DNA from: CAZDBA01 sp964503615
GTDB taxonomy: Bacteria; Planctomycetota; Planctomycetia; Pirellulales; Pirellulaceae
NCBI GenBank assembly: GCA_964503615.1
Contig: CAZDBA010000232.1
Span: 1-5,108, forward strand
DNA length: 5,108 nt
Reading direction: 5' to 3'
In this document: positions 1 to 5,108 of the stretch, piece after piece
Layout: every line of letters begins with the position of its first letter
Numbering within the stretch: the first letter of the stretch is position 1
Notes under the pieces: generated by a model
The model's input: the letters and a program-made list of their open reading frames with translations, nothing else
Database searches by the model: none
Told to the model about the DNA's origin: nothing
Position numbers and translations under genes: made by a program

Positions 1-62
1 TTGCATTGCAAATGTGGATTCTGCCCAAGTTGGGATTTCAAACATGAATGAGCGGAGGTTGT

Positions 63-79
63 AATCCCAGTTCGGGATT
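63..79. repeat. small inverted repeat in the 1-206 intergenic stretch
   Basis: AATCCC at 63-68 pairs with GGGATT at 74-79 around a five-base loop. A related stretch lies at 24-38 (CCCAAGTTGGGATTT against CCCAGTTCGGGATTT at 66-80, 12 of 15 bases equal). No T-run follows on either strand, so this is not a convincing terminator. The rest of 1-206 holds no ORF I can support. The longest open piece is a minus-strand frame of about 50 codons running off the window start, with no recognisable protein. Confidence 0.3.
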
Positions 80-206
80 TGATGATGAGAAGACCACGCA
101 ACAGGTCGACTTAGGGGAAGACTATGAGTAACCGGGTGTGGCAACTTTAATTGTTAGAATGTTTGAACGCAAAGTCGCAGTTGGAATCATCGCCGCGGTG
201 TTGCAA

Positions 207-857
207 CTACCTGCGCAACATTTCGTCCAACGCCTGTGCGACTGCGGTTTTATCAAGTAGCATCCAACTGCAGCAACAAACGGCCAGGGTCAGTGACACT
301 CCCAACATCACATAGCCCAGCATACTGGGACGAACCTTCATATTCTTGAGCCCCGTCTTTAGCTCCGATTCGAACTTGGACCAACCTTCGAAGCTTTGTT
401 GATTTCCAGAGGCAACCAACTGCACGTTCTTCAACCAATCCACCGACTCCAGTTGAAGGTGAACACCAAGCTTAGGAATGATCAAAGAATCGCCCGTCCA
501 TCGACTGCCAGAATCGCAGCGAGTCGCGATCTCGGAAAGCAGCGGGCGTACCTGTTCGCGAGTTACGTTGTAGACCACCAACCGGGGACGCATTAGTAAA
601 ACAGTAAGCGAAACGCAAAGCCCGTAAAAGACGATCAGCAGGATCCACACATAAGGCCCAAAACGGGCGGCGGCACCTTCAGGAAAAAACAACTCCATCG
701 GGCCGGCTACCACCAAGCCGCACACGCCAATTCCCAACGCAGCAATATCTCGGGCACCGGTCGTCACAAAAGGTCGCTTGGACAGATTCAAAATCGCCAG
801 CATACAAGCGTAGACCGACAAAGGCGCAGCAGCGATGCAAAAGTGAAGCGGGTCCAT
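207..857 (-). CDS. conserved membrane protein of unknown function, four predicted helices
   Basis: A 216-residue protein with no catalytic motif that I recognise. Visible architecture: helix 1 at about residues 5-25, helix 2 at about 37-58 (ends GPMELFFP), helix 3 at about 67-89, then a soluble segment of about 90 residues (90-178), and a C-terminal helix at about 180-201 containing a Cys-Cys-Cys run (194-196). The short tail AQALDEMLRR closes it. The soluble part begins RPRLVVYNVT and carries well-ordered, non-repetitive sequence (WTGDSLIIPKLG, NVQLVASG, QSFEGW), which suggests a folded domain on one face of the membrane. From memory the overall pattern resembles a protein family widespread in Planctomycetes with no assigned role; this is recall, not a search. 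The ATG at 857 is preceded on the minus strand by AGGA with an 11-base spacer, a loose ribosome binding site. The gene is transcribed away from the relic at 1080-1374 and probably stands alone. The reading frame is very likely real; function unknown. Confidence 0.85.
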   Translation of the reverse strand: MDPLHFCIAAAPLSVYACMLAILNLSKRPFVTTGARDIAALGIGVCGLVVAGPMELFFPEGAAARFGPYVWILLIVFYGLCVSLTVLLMRPRLVVYNVTREQVRPLLSEIATRCDSGSRWTGDSLIIPKLGVHLQLESVDWLKNVQLVASGNQQSFEGWSKFESELKTGLKNMKVRPSMLGYVMLGVSLTLAVCCCSWMLLDKTAVAQALDEMLRR

Positions 858-923
858 GACGAAGGCGTTCCTGAAGTTCTATTGGCCAGCAGTAAGCAAA
901 TTACTACCTTTAAAATCACCAGC

Positions 924-952
924 AGTTTAGAGGGCAAAACCATGTCGGTCAA
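924..952 (-). promoter_or_regulatory. putative sigma70-type promoter for the 216-aa membrane protein
   Basis: On the minus strand TTGACC (947-952, five of six matches to TTGACA) is followed after exactly 17 bases by TAAACT (924-929, four of six matches to TATAAT). Transcription would start near 917 and give a leader of about 60 bases before the ATG at 857. Position and spacing are right. The -10 box is imperfect, so this remains a prediction. Confidence 0.4.
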
Positions 953-1004
953 ACGATTCCGTATTGTTCAAAGATTGCTCGCAGTTTACCCATAGTCGCC
1001 TTTT

Positions 1005-1020
1005 GCTGCGCGAAAGCAGC
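1005..1020. repeat. short hairpin in the 858-1079 spacer
   Basis: GCTGC (1005-1009) and GCAGC (1016-1020) form a five-base-pair stem with loop GCGAAA. Neither strand has a T-tract after the stem. On the minus strand it lies about 60 bases past the end of the metalloprotease relic (1080), so it could be a leftover of that gene's terminator, but the sequence does not show this. Apart from the promoter at 924-952 I see nothing else in 858-1079. Confidence 0.25.
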
Positions 1021-1079
1021 GCCATTAAGGTCGGAACTGTGCAGGGTAATTGCCGTCCCGAATCAAATGCCAAAGCCTC

Positions 1080-1374
1080 TTAAACCAATGTCCTCTGACT
1101 GAAACGTCTGTTGAGGATCGTAGTCCTTTGTGAACTATTTACTTCATCTCAATCGCCCATCAAATTGTTAGGATCGGAAACGTGAGACAACCCCAGATTG
1201 TGGGCGATCTCATGAGCGTCATGGCTGCAACTGTAACCGGGGGAATCTTCCGGACAGTTGGGAAGAAAACAAACGTAATTCGTCTAACCGATAGCTGACG
1301 GGGGGTCATACGATATTGGTCCAATCTCTTTCAAAACGAAAATTACAACAAGAACATTTCTTAGCCATTTTCAT
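1080..1374 (-). pseudogene. decayed metzincin-type zinc metalloprotease remnant
   Basis: Reading the minus strand in one frame gives HEIAHNLGLSH (1182-1214), an exact HExxHxxGxxH metzincin zinc site. The third His is followed after seven residues by a Met-turn methionine (1158-1160) in the context DPNNLMGD. Just upstream the frame reads CPEDSPGYSCSHDA. In-frame stops interrupt it at 1284-1286 (TAG) and 1149-1151 (TGA). Past the TGA the frame continues as SSQRTTILNRRF and ends at TAA 1080-1082, which resembles the segment that usually follows the Met-turn in such proteins. At the 5' end an ATG (1372-1374) has a good Shine-Dalgarno (GAAGGA at 1381-1386, six-base spacer), but its own frame stops after 22 codons. 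Removing one A from the AAAA run that follows the ATG would join it to the metzincin frame and produce KWLRNVLVVIFVL, a signal-peptide-like start. Intact metzincins of this kind are much longer than the roughly 97 codons here, so internal sequence has probably been lost too. The catalytic motif is certain. The joining of the two ends is inference. Confidence 0.68.
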
Positions 1375-1395
1375 ACCGCTTCCTTCAGCTAGAAT
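1368..1395 (+). promoter_or_regulatory. putative promoter of the transglutaminase-like lipoprotein gene
   Basis: TAGAAT (1390-1395) matches the -10 consensus at five of six positions. TTTTCA (1368-1373) lies 16 bases upstream and matches the -35 consensus at four of six. Transcription would start near 1402, about 36 bases before the ATG at 1438. The -35 box overlaps the start codon region of the divergent metalloprotease relic. Moderate to weak support. Confidence 0.35.
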
Positions 1396-1437
1396 CTTTG
1401 CACCTAATTTACTTTCCAATTCAGGACTCAATTTACG

Positions 1438-2478
1438 ATGCGTTGCCTAGCGTTTTTTCTTTTAGTTGCCGCAGGGCTCATCGGCTGTGCAAACCAGACC
1501 GAGACCGATCAGAGCAAAAACAATCCAGAAACCAGTTCGAAATCGCCTGTGGCTAAAACGCGAACATTTGAATTTGTGTATGGAGCTGTGCTAACCAATT
1601 TGGAACCAGGAGCTCAAGTCCGAGTCTGGTTGCCGGTTGCTCAATCGGGACACGATCAAAAGGTGGAACGAATTGAAACCAATTTGCCGGGCGACTACGA
1701 ACTGACCACCGAATCCAAATTTGGAAATGAGTTGATCTACTTTGAGGCCACGGCCAATAAGGCTGGCGAAGTTCCAATTGAAGTCAAATACAAAGTGACT
1801 CGCAATGAACTGACCAAAGAAAACTACGAAGCCTTCGAGGGTGAGACCGCGACGTTTCTAGCTGCAACAGAAATGGTGCCCACTGATGATTCGTTGCGGA
1901 TCCAATTCATGGGCGACTCAGAACTCATAGGCGATGAACTGGAGATTGCGCGAAAATTATATGATGGCGTTCTATCGCACATGGCATACGACAAACCCGC
2001 TGATAAACCGGGGTGGGGAAATGGCGATGCGGAATGGGCTTGCGGAAATGGCTTTGGAAATTGCACGGACTTTCACAGCCTGTTTATTTCCTCTGTCAGG
2101 AACATGGAGATCCCGTCTCGATTCGAAATCGGTTTCCCTATTCCGCCGCTGTCTGAGAAGGAGCCTGTAACTGATGGGAAAGTCGGTGGTTATCATTGCT
2201 GGGCGAAGTTCCTAACCGAAAGACATTGGGTGCCGGTTGATATCTCTGAAGCAGACAAACATCCCGAGATGACCGAGTACTACTTTGGAAGCCTGACTGC
2301 CGATCGAGTTCAATTTTCGATCGGACGCGATTTGACTTTAGTGCCAGCTCCTGCCGCTAAAACGGTCAACTATCTTGCCTATCCCTATGCCGAGGTTGGA
2401 GGCAAACAGCATAAAGGCTTTCGCAAAGAGTTCCGTTTCTCAGATATTGAACCGGATACCAATTCGGGCTCTGAGTAA
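1438..2478 (+). CDS. lipoprotein with transglutaminase-like (Cys protease fold) domain
   Basis: A 346-residue exported lipoprotein. Residues 1-16 form a signal peptide ending in lipobox LIGC, with Cys17 as the lipidation site, followed by a polar linker rich in Asn, Ser and Thr (18-40). Residues about 42-122 look like a beta-rich N-terminal domain (FEFVYGAVL, VRVWLPVAQ, VPIEVKYKV). The transglutaminase-like core follows, with a complete triad: Cys209 in GFGNCTDFHSLF, His253 in GGYHCWAKF and Asp268 in WVPVDISEAD. The segment DKPGWGNGDAEWACGNG just before Cys209 and the IPSRFEIGFPIP strand after it are typical of bacterial members of this superfamily, which cleave or form amide bonds. The substrate cannot be read from sequence; an extracytoplasmic protein or peptide is likely. 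The start is supported by the signal peptide. An AGGA (1423-1426) lies 11 bases upstream. The gene is probably monocistronic, since a terminator lies at 2554-2580. Alternative: a non-catalytic binding role, but the intact triad argues against it. Confidence 0.92.
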   Translation: MRCLAFFLLVAAGLIGCANQTETDQSKNNPETSSKSPVAKTRTFEFVYGAVLTNLEPGAQVRVWLPVAQSGHDQKVERIETNLPGDYELTTESKFGNELIYFEATANKAGEVPIEVKYKVTRNELTKENYEAFEGETATFLAATEMVPTDDSLRIQFMGDSELIGDELEIARKLYDGVLSHMAYDKPADKPGWGNGDAEWACGNGFGNCTDFHSLFISSVRNMEIPSRFEIGFPIPPLSEKEPVTDGKVGGYHCWAKFLTERHWVPVDISEADKHPEMTEYYFGSLTADRVQFSIGRDLTLVPAPAAKTVNYLAYPYAEVGGKQHKGFRKEFRFSDIEPDTNSGSE

Positions 2479-2492
2479 GCAAGCCTTTAATA

Positions 2493-2532
2493 GTAGCACG
2501 CCTCTCCAAGGCGCCTCAGAGAGGCGAGCTAC
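2493..2532. repeat. REP-like inverted repeat with three alternative folds
   Basis: GTAGC-A-CGCCTCTC (2493-2506) pairs with GAGAGGCG-A-GCTAC (2519-2532): 13 base pairs with one central A-A mismatch and a 12-base loop. The same bases also allow two smaller hairpins: CGCCT (2499-2503) with AGGCG (2509-2513), and CGCCTC (2512-2517) with GAGGCG (2521-2526). The loop contains the palindrome GGCGCC. It begins 15 bases after the lipoprotein stop codon, the usual place for dispersed extragenic palindromes. No T-run follows directly, so it is not itself a standard terminator. Whether copies occur elsewhere in the genome cannot be seen here. Confidence 0.65.
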
Positions 2533-2553
2533 GTAACCTCATTTAAGACCTGT

Positions 2554-2580
2554 GGGATTGGCCAAAATCCCCTTTTATCT
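2554..2580 (+). terminator. intrinsic terminator downstream of the lipoprotein gene
   Basis: GGGATT (2554-2559) and AATCCC (2566-2571) form a perfect six-base-pair stem with loop GGCCAA, followed after one C by the T-rich tract TTTTATCT (2573-2580). This is the usual form of a rho-independent terminator on the plus strand. It would separate the lipoprotein from the glycosyltransferase gene. Confidence 0.55.
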
Positions 2581-2712
2581 CAAGGACGAAAGGAATTCTG
2601 GCGAATCCCAACTACGAACGGTTAAGGAGCTTGGGTTTTGCAACGCTTCTTAGCAAAAATGGGCTTGGTGATACCTCTGTCTGGGAATTAAAATCTCCGA
2701 TTCCTAAATTCA

Positions 2713-2726
2713 AGAGAAGGATCTCT
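2713..2726 (+). promoter_or_regulatory. ribosome binding site in a small hairpin loop
   Basis: AAGGA (2717-2721) sits seven bases before the ATG at 2729 and fixes that start. The flanking bases AGAGA (2713-2717) and TCTCT (2722-2726) are an exact inverted repeat, so the core AGGA would be displayed in a four-base loop. The stem is only five pairs, so a regulatory effect is speculative, but the binding site itself is good. Confidence 0.55.
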
Positions 2727-2728
2727 CG

Positions 2729-3793
2729 ATGACAGAAACGAACGCCCAAGCTCCGCGAATCCTGGTCACGCGGCTTAGCCACATTGGTGATTGCGTATTG
2801 ACCCTGCCAATGGTCTGCGCGATTAAACGAGCAATGCCCAACGCTTGGATCAGTTGGGCGATCGAAGCGCCAGCCCATAAACTTCTGACCGATCACCCCT
2901 GCGTCGATCAGTTTATTGTCGTGCCTAAGGACTGGATGAAGAAACCGCTTCAGTGGGCGCGGCTGGGTAAGCAACTTAGACAATTGAATATTGATATCGT
3001 TCTGGACCCACAGTCGCTAAACAAGAGTTCTTTGCTGGGTAAGAAAAGCAAAGCTCCAATTCGCATCGGTTTCGACAAACCGCACGGACGGGAATTCTCA
3101 AAAATCTACAATACACGCTTTGTCAAAACCCAGAATACGCATCTGGTCGATCGCACGCTGGATCTTTTGAGTCACCCCCAGATTGGGATCGAATCTCCTG
3201 AGGTTAAATTTCGATTGCCGATTCAAAACGAAGATTTGGAAACGGTCGAAAAATGGACCCGCCAAAACAGCCTAAATCAGTTCTTTACAATCAATCCCGG
3301 AGCAAGCTGGGAATCAAAGCGTTGGGTGCCAAGACGGTTTGGTTATGTAGCAAAATATGTTGAACGAGCTTTTGGGATCCGCTCTGTGGTAACGTGGTCA
3401 GGCGACCAGGAACGCGCGATGGCAGAAGCAGCAGTCGAACAATCACAAGGGTGTGCGATCCTGGCACCGCCAACGTCACTTGGCGAACTTGCCGCGTTGC
3501 TGCGTGGATCAAAATCTTTCATCGGATGCGATACGGGTCCACTACACATCGCCGCGGCGGTGGAAACACGCTGTATTGGCCTGTACGGCCCAACGTTGCC
3601 CAACGAGAGTGGAGCTTACGGCGAGCAACACATTGCGGTCCAGCGTTGGCACCAATCGGATCGCAAGCGCAAAAAAGCCAAGAATCTCGCCATGCGAGAC
3701 ATCACGGTGGACGATGTTTGCGTGGCAGTCGACGCACTTATGACTGAGCAGCAAATCGGTGAGCACAACACAGTCGAACAGCATGCTGCTTAG
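2729..3793 (+). CDS. glycosyltransferase family 9 (ADP-heptose:LPS heptosyltransferase-like)
   Basis: A 354-residue, probably membrane-peripheral enzyme of the GT-B fold. Family 9 marks are visible in order. The N-terminal strand and loop is ILVTRLSHIGDCVLTLP (residues 11-27), where Asp21 corresponds to the catalytic Asp of WaaC/WaaF. DPQSLNKSS (93-101) stands where WaaC-like enzymes have D-x-Q-G-L-x-K-S. The donor-binding loop is NPGASWESKRW (189-199), with Lys197 in the usual place. FIGCDTGPLHIAAA (264-277) is the classic D-[ST]-G-P-x-H motif, followed by LYGPT (285-289). Length is normal for the family. Such enzymes transfer heptose from ADP-heptose to the lipid A-core of lipopolysaccharide; other donor sugars are known, so the exact substrate is open. 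The C-terminal tail after about 307 is basic (DRKRKKAK) and then polar. The start is fixed by a good ribosome binding site at 2717-2721. No other LPS gene is adjacent. The hairpin GCCTGA/TCGGGC at 3794-3812 directly follows the stop but lacks a T-tract. Confidence 0.93.
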   Translation: MTETNAQAPRILVTRLSHIGDCVLTLPMVCAIKRAMPNAWISWAIEAPAHKLLTDHPCVDQFIVVPKDWMKKPLQWARLGKQLRQLNIDIVLDPQSLNKSSLLGKKSKAPIRIGFDKPHGREFSKIYNTRFVKTQNTHLVDRTLDLLSHPQIGIESPEVKFRLPIQNEDLETVEKWTRQNSLNQFFTINPGASWESKRWVPRRFGYVAKYVERAFGIRSVVTWSGDQERAMAEAAVEQSQGCAILAPPTSLGELAALLRGSKSFIGCDTGPLHIAAAVETRCIGLYGPTLPNESGAYGEQHIAVQRWHQSDRKRKKAKNLAMRDITVDDVCVAVDALMTEQQIGEHNTVEQHAA

Positions 3794-3845
3794 GCCTGAT
3801 TTTGTTTCGGGCAACTACGCAAAAGCCAGAGTTTTGGTCGCAATA

Positions 3846-3875
3846 TTGGACCATCACGGTGTACCCTCGTATAAT
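3846..3875 (+). promoter_or_regulatory. sigma70-type promoter before the 170-aa membrane protein
   Basis: TATAAT (3870-3875) is a perfect -10 box. TTGGAC (3846-3851) lies 18 bases upstream and matches the -35 consensus only in its TTG. Transcription would begin near 3882, leaving a leader of about 48 bases before the ATG at 3930. Within that leader TGAGT (3896-3900) and ACTCA (3915-3919) could pair. This is the best promoter in the window. Confidence 0.6.
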
Positions 3876-3929
3876 GCAAACTGTCCGACCCAAACTGAGT
3901 GAAACCAGAAGCTAACTCACTGCAAAATC

Positions 3930-4442
3930 ATGAACCCGGAAAACCTAAATTCGGTTGAACGTATGAGCAGCCTTAAATTGCTGTTCACGTTTTATTTTGC
4001 CTTTGGCATGTTCGGAGCTTTCATTGGGGTTTGCCATGTACACAGCTCGACACCATTAACGTTATTATCTTTTTTCGATTACGTGGTTGCCGGATTCGTA
4101 GGCTTTTGGGTATCGGCGTTGGTTTTCGGCACTCTCGGCTGGATGCTCGCCTACCAAAAAATCGCTACCACTCAACGAACTCGGCTAGAATCTCGCAAAA
4201 GATTGCTGGGAATTGAAGACAGCAAAAATTCTCGCAGAGAAAGCAATCCTCCTCAGCCTTTTTCGCAACGACTGCAAAAATTTACATCCAAAGTCGAATC
4301 CGACATCGATTACAAACCTGACCCTGCACCGCTTTGGGTTTCGCCAGAAGTCGATTACGAGAAAGTCGAACCTAAACCGACTTCTTTGATCCGCATGATT
4401 CTATTTCGACTTAAAAAGATCTTTGCGGGTAAGTCGAGGTAG
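3930..4442 (+). CDS. small two-helix membrane protein, unknown function
   Basis: A 170-residue protein that I do not recognise. Two strongly hydrophobic helices are visible, at about residues 15-35 (KLLFTFYFAFGMFGAFIGV) and 50-74 (YVVAGFVGFWVSALVFGTLG), separated by a short His/Ser/Thr loop. The remaining 95 residues are a hydrophilic tail rich in Lys, Arg, Ser and Pro, ending in a basic amphipathic stretch (MILFRLKKIFAGKSR). By the positive-inside rule both termini should be cytoplasmic. No catalytic or binding motif is evident. No Shine-Dalgarno precedes the ATG at 3930. An alternative ATG at 3963 (residue 12, MSSLKLL) would start just before helix 1 and also lacks one. The strong promoter at 3846-3875 supports real expression. 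The gene is followed within 40 bases by the topoisomerase relic. Confidence 0.75.
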   Translation: MNPENLNSVERMSSLKLLFTFYFAFGMFGAFIGVCHVHSSTPLTLLSFFDYVVAGFVGFWVSALVFGTLGWMLAYQKIATTQRTRLESRKRLLGIEDSKNSRRESNPPQPFSQRLQKFTSKVESDIDYKPDPAPLWVSPEVDYEKVEPKPTSLIRMILFRLKKIFAGKSR

Positions 4443-4447
4443 TCGTA

Positions 4448-4460
4448 GTCTCTTCGAGAC
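4448..4460. repeat. hairpin just after the 170-aa gene
   Basis: GTCTC (4448-4452) and GAGAC (4456-4460) form a five-base-pair stem over loop TTC, starting five bases past the stop codon. No T-tract follows, so a terminator role is weakly supported. It lies immediately next to the point where the truncated topoisomerase sequence begins. Confidence 0.35.
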
Positions 4461-4478
4461 ATGGAAGCGAACCATCAA

Positions 4479-5108
4479 TTCGCAAGGGAGGAATTGGCAC
4501 TCAGGACCGTCATCCCTCCCAAACACCGAAGGCCGTCCGACACGCGAAATTCGGTGTTAAATCGGGCGAATATGCCGGCCGCTGGTTCGACGAAAACTTC
4601 AAAAAGGACGAAGGAAACAAGCATAAACGAGCGGAACGAATCTGGGTCAAAGAGGACGCCGAAGCGATCGTGGCTCGTTGCGAAGGTCAAAAGGCGAAGG
4701 TCGAAGAAACCACCAAGCCCTCCAAAGAAAACCCGCCGCTATTGTTCGATCTGACCAGCCTGCAAAGAGAGGCCGGAAACAAACATGGCTACAGTGCGCG
4801 CCGCGTTTTGCAGCTGGCGCAGGCGTGTTACGACCGCTACAAATTGTTGACTTATCCCCGTACCGATTCGAAATATCTGCCCGAGGATTATATCGACAAG
4901 GTGCGTGAGTCGGTGTTGGATTTTGCGGGTGCAAAAGTCAACAGCTCCTTTCCACAGGTCTACAAAGACAGTGCGAAATGGATCGTGGATAACGATCGAA
5001 TTACCAACACCAAACGGGTCTTTAATACCGCAAAAGTCAGTGATCACTTTGCGCTTTCCGGCTCATGTCACGACTCGGAGAGTCTTAGTTCTCTCGAACT
5101 ACGTGCTG
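4479..5108 (+). pseudogene. topB: 5'-truncated DNA topoisomerase III (type IA) remnant, running off the window
   Basis: From 4547 the plus strand encodes a clear central part of a type IA topoisomerase of the TopB kind: FGVKSGEYAGRWFDENF, then LLFDLTSLQREAG and YSARRVLQLAQ, then LLTYPRTDSKYLPEDY with the active-site tyrosine at 4853-4855, and finally KVSDHFAL ending at 5056. These 170 codons contain no stop. In life this enzyme nicks and rejoins single strands to decatenate DNA. The N-terminal Toprim (metal-binding) domain is absent: the frame opens at 4433, right over the end of the preceding gene, and has no ATG, and no GTG or TTG ahead of the conserved part. Another frame just upstream (about 4482-4532) reads REELALRTVIPPKH, which resembles the residues expected before the recognised part, suggesting an additional frameshift near 4530-4540. 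After 5056 the expected I-P-T-G is missing, although SLSSLELRA (to 5107) could be the diverged continuation. The family and tyrosine are secure. The exact 5' boundary is approximate. A joining or sequencing error is the main alternative to a true pseudogene. Confidence 0.75.

Noticed and set aside
942..995. Short plus-strand ORF MSVKRFRIVQRLLAVYP
   Set aside because: Only 17 codons, no ribosome binding site, and it overlaps the better-supported minus-strand promoter for the membrane protein gene.
1306..1374. A 22-codon minus-strand ORF (MKMAKKCSCCNF...) with a strong Shine-Dalgarno, considered as a Cys-rich small protein
   Set aside because: It is better explained as the original start of the metzincin gene shifted out of frame by one extra A, since the neighbouring frame gives a signal-peptide-like sequence leading towards the zinc motif.
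2493..2532. Inverted repeat considered as an integron attC site
   Set aside because: No GTTRRRY/RYYYAAC core sites at the ends, and no integrase or cassette arrangement nearby.
2665..2694. Possible promoter TTGGTG - 18 bases - TAAAAT before the glycosyltransferase gene
   Set aside because: The -10 matches five of six, but the -35 matches only three of six and the spacer is long, so it is not strong enough to list. A promoter somewhere in 2581-2700 is still likely because of the upstream terminator.
3394..3747. Plus-strand 117-codon ORF inside the glycosyltransferase gene
   Set aside because: Shadow frame: Arg-rich composition and no motif, while the main frame carries unmistakable family 9 motifs.
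4461..4754. Plus-strand 97-codon ORF starting MEANHQFARE, considered as an independent gene
   Set aside because: Most of it is an out-of-frame, Lys/Arg/Ser/Pro-rich reading of the topoisomerase sequence. Only its first part may represent frameshifted topoisomerase.
5072..5095. Overlapping inverted repeats GACT/AGTC and GAGAG/CTCTC near the window end
   Set aside because: Four- and five-base stems within the probable topoisomerase frame; expected by chance.

Overview
The window looks like chromosomal DNA from a planctomycete, probably of the Pirellulales (Rhodopirellula/Blastopirellula-like). This is inferred from recalled family resemblance of the 216-aa membrane protein, the style of the transglutaminase-like lipoprotein, a metzincin remnant with a 'DPNNLM' Met-turn, moderate G+C by eye, and weak or absent Shine-Dalgarno sequences at some genes. 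No database search was possible, so the taxonomic call is an inference.

Layout. Positions 1-206 hold no supportable gene, only a small hairpin and a short open minus-strand frame. Positions 207-857 (minus) encode a four-helix membrane protein of unknown function with a plausible sigma70-type promoter upstream. Positions 858-1437 look like a long intergenic gap, but 1080-1374 (minus) is a decayed zinc metalloprotease gene of the metzincin type. It keeps a perfect HExxHxxGxxH motif and Met-turn, yet is broken by two in-frame stops and an apparent frameshift at its start. Positions 1438-2478 (plus) encode a transglutaminase-like lipoprotein with an intact Cys-His-Asp triad. It is followed by an unusual multi-fold inverted repeat (2493-2532) and an intrinsic terminator (2554-2580). 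Positions 2729-3793 (plus) encode a family 9 glycosyltransferase (heptosyltransferase-like), probably for lipopolysaccharide core or another envelope glycan. A promoter with a perfect TATAAT at 3870-3875 then leads to a small two-helix membrane protein (3930-4442). From about 4479 to the window end is a 5'-truncated piece of a type IA topoisomerase (topoisomerase III, TopB-like). It retains the active-site tyrosine but has no N-terminal Toprim domain and no usable start.

How the parts relate. The intact genes are mostly envelope-associated: two membrane proteins, one lipoprotein and one glycosyltransferase. Terminator, promoter and spacing evidence suggests they are separate transcription units rather than one operon. 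The most notable feature is that two of the six protein-coding loci are decaying relics with their catalytic motifs still legible. No mobile element, CRISPR array, RNA gene or clearly new multi-gene system is visible.
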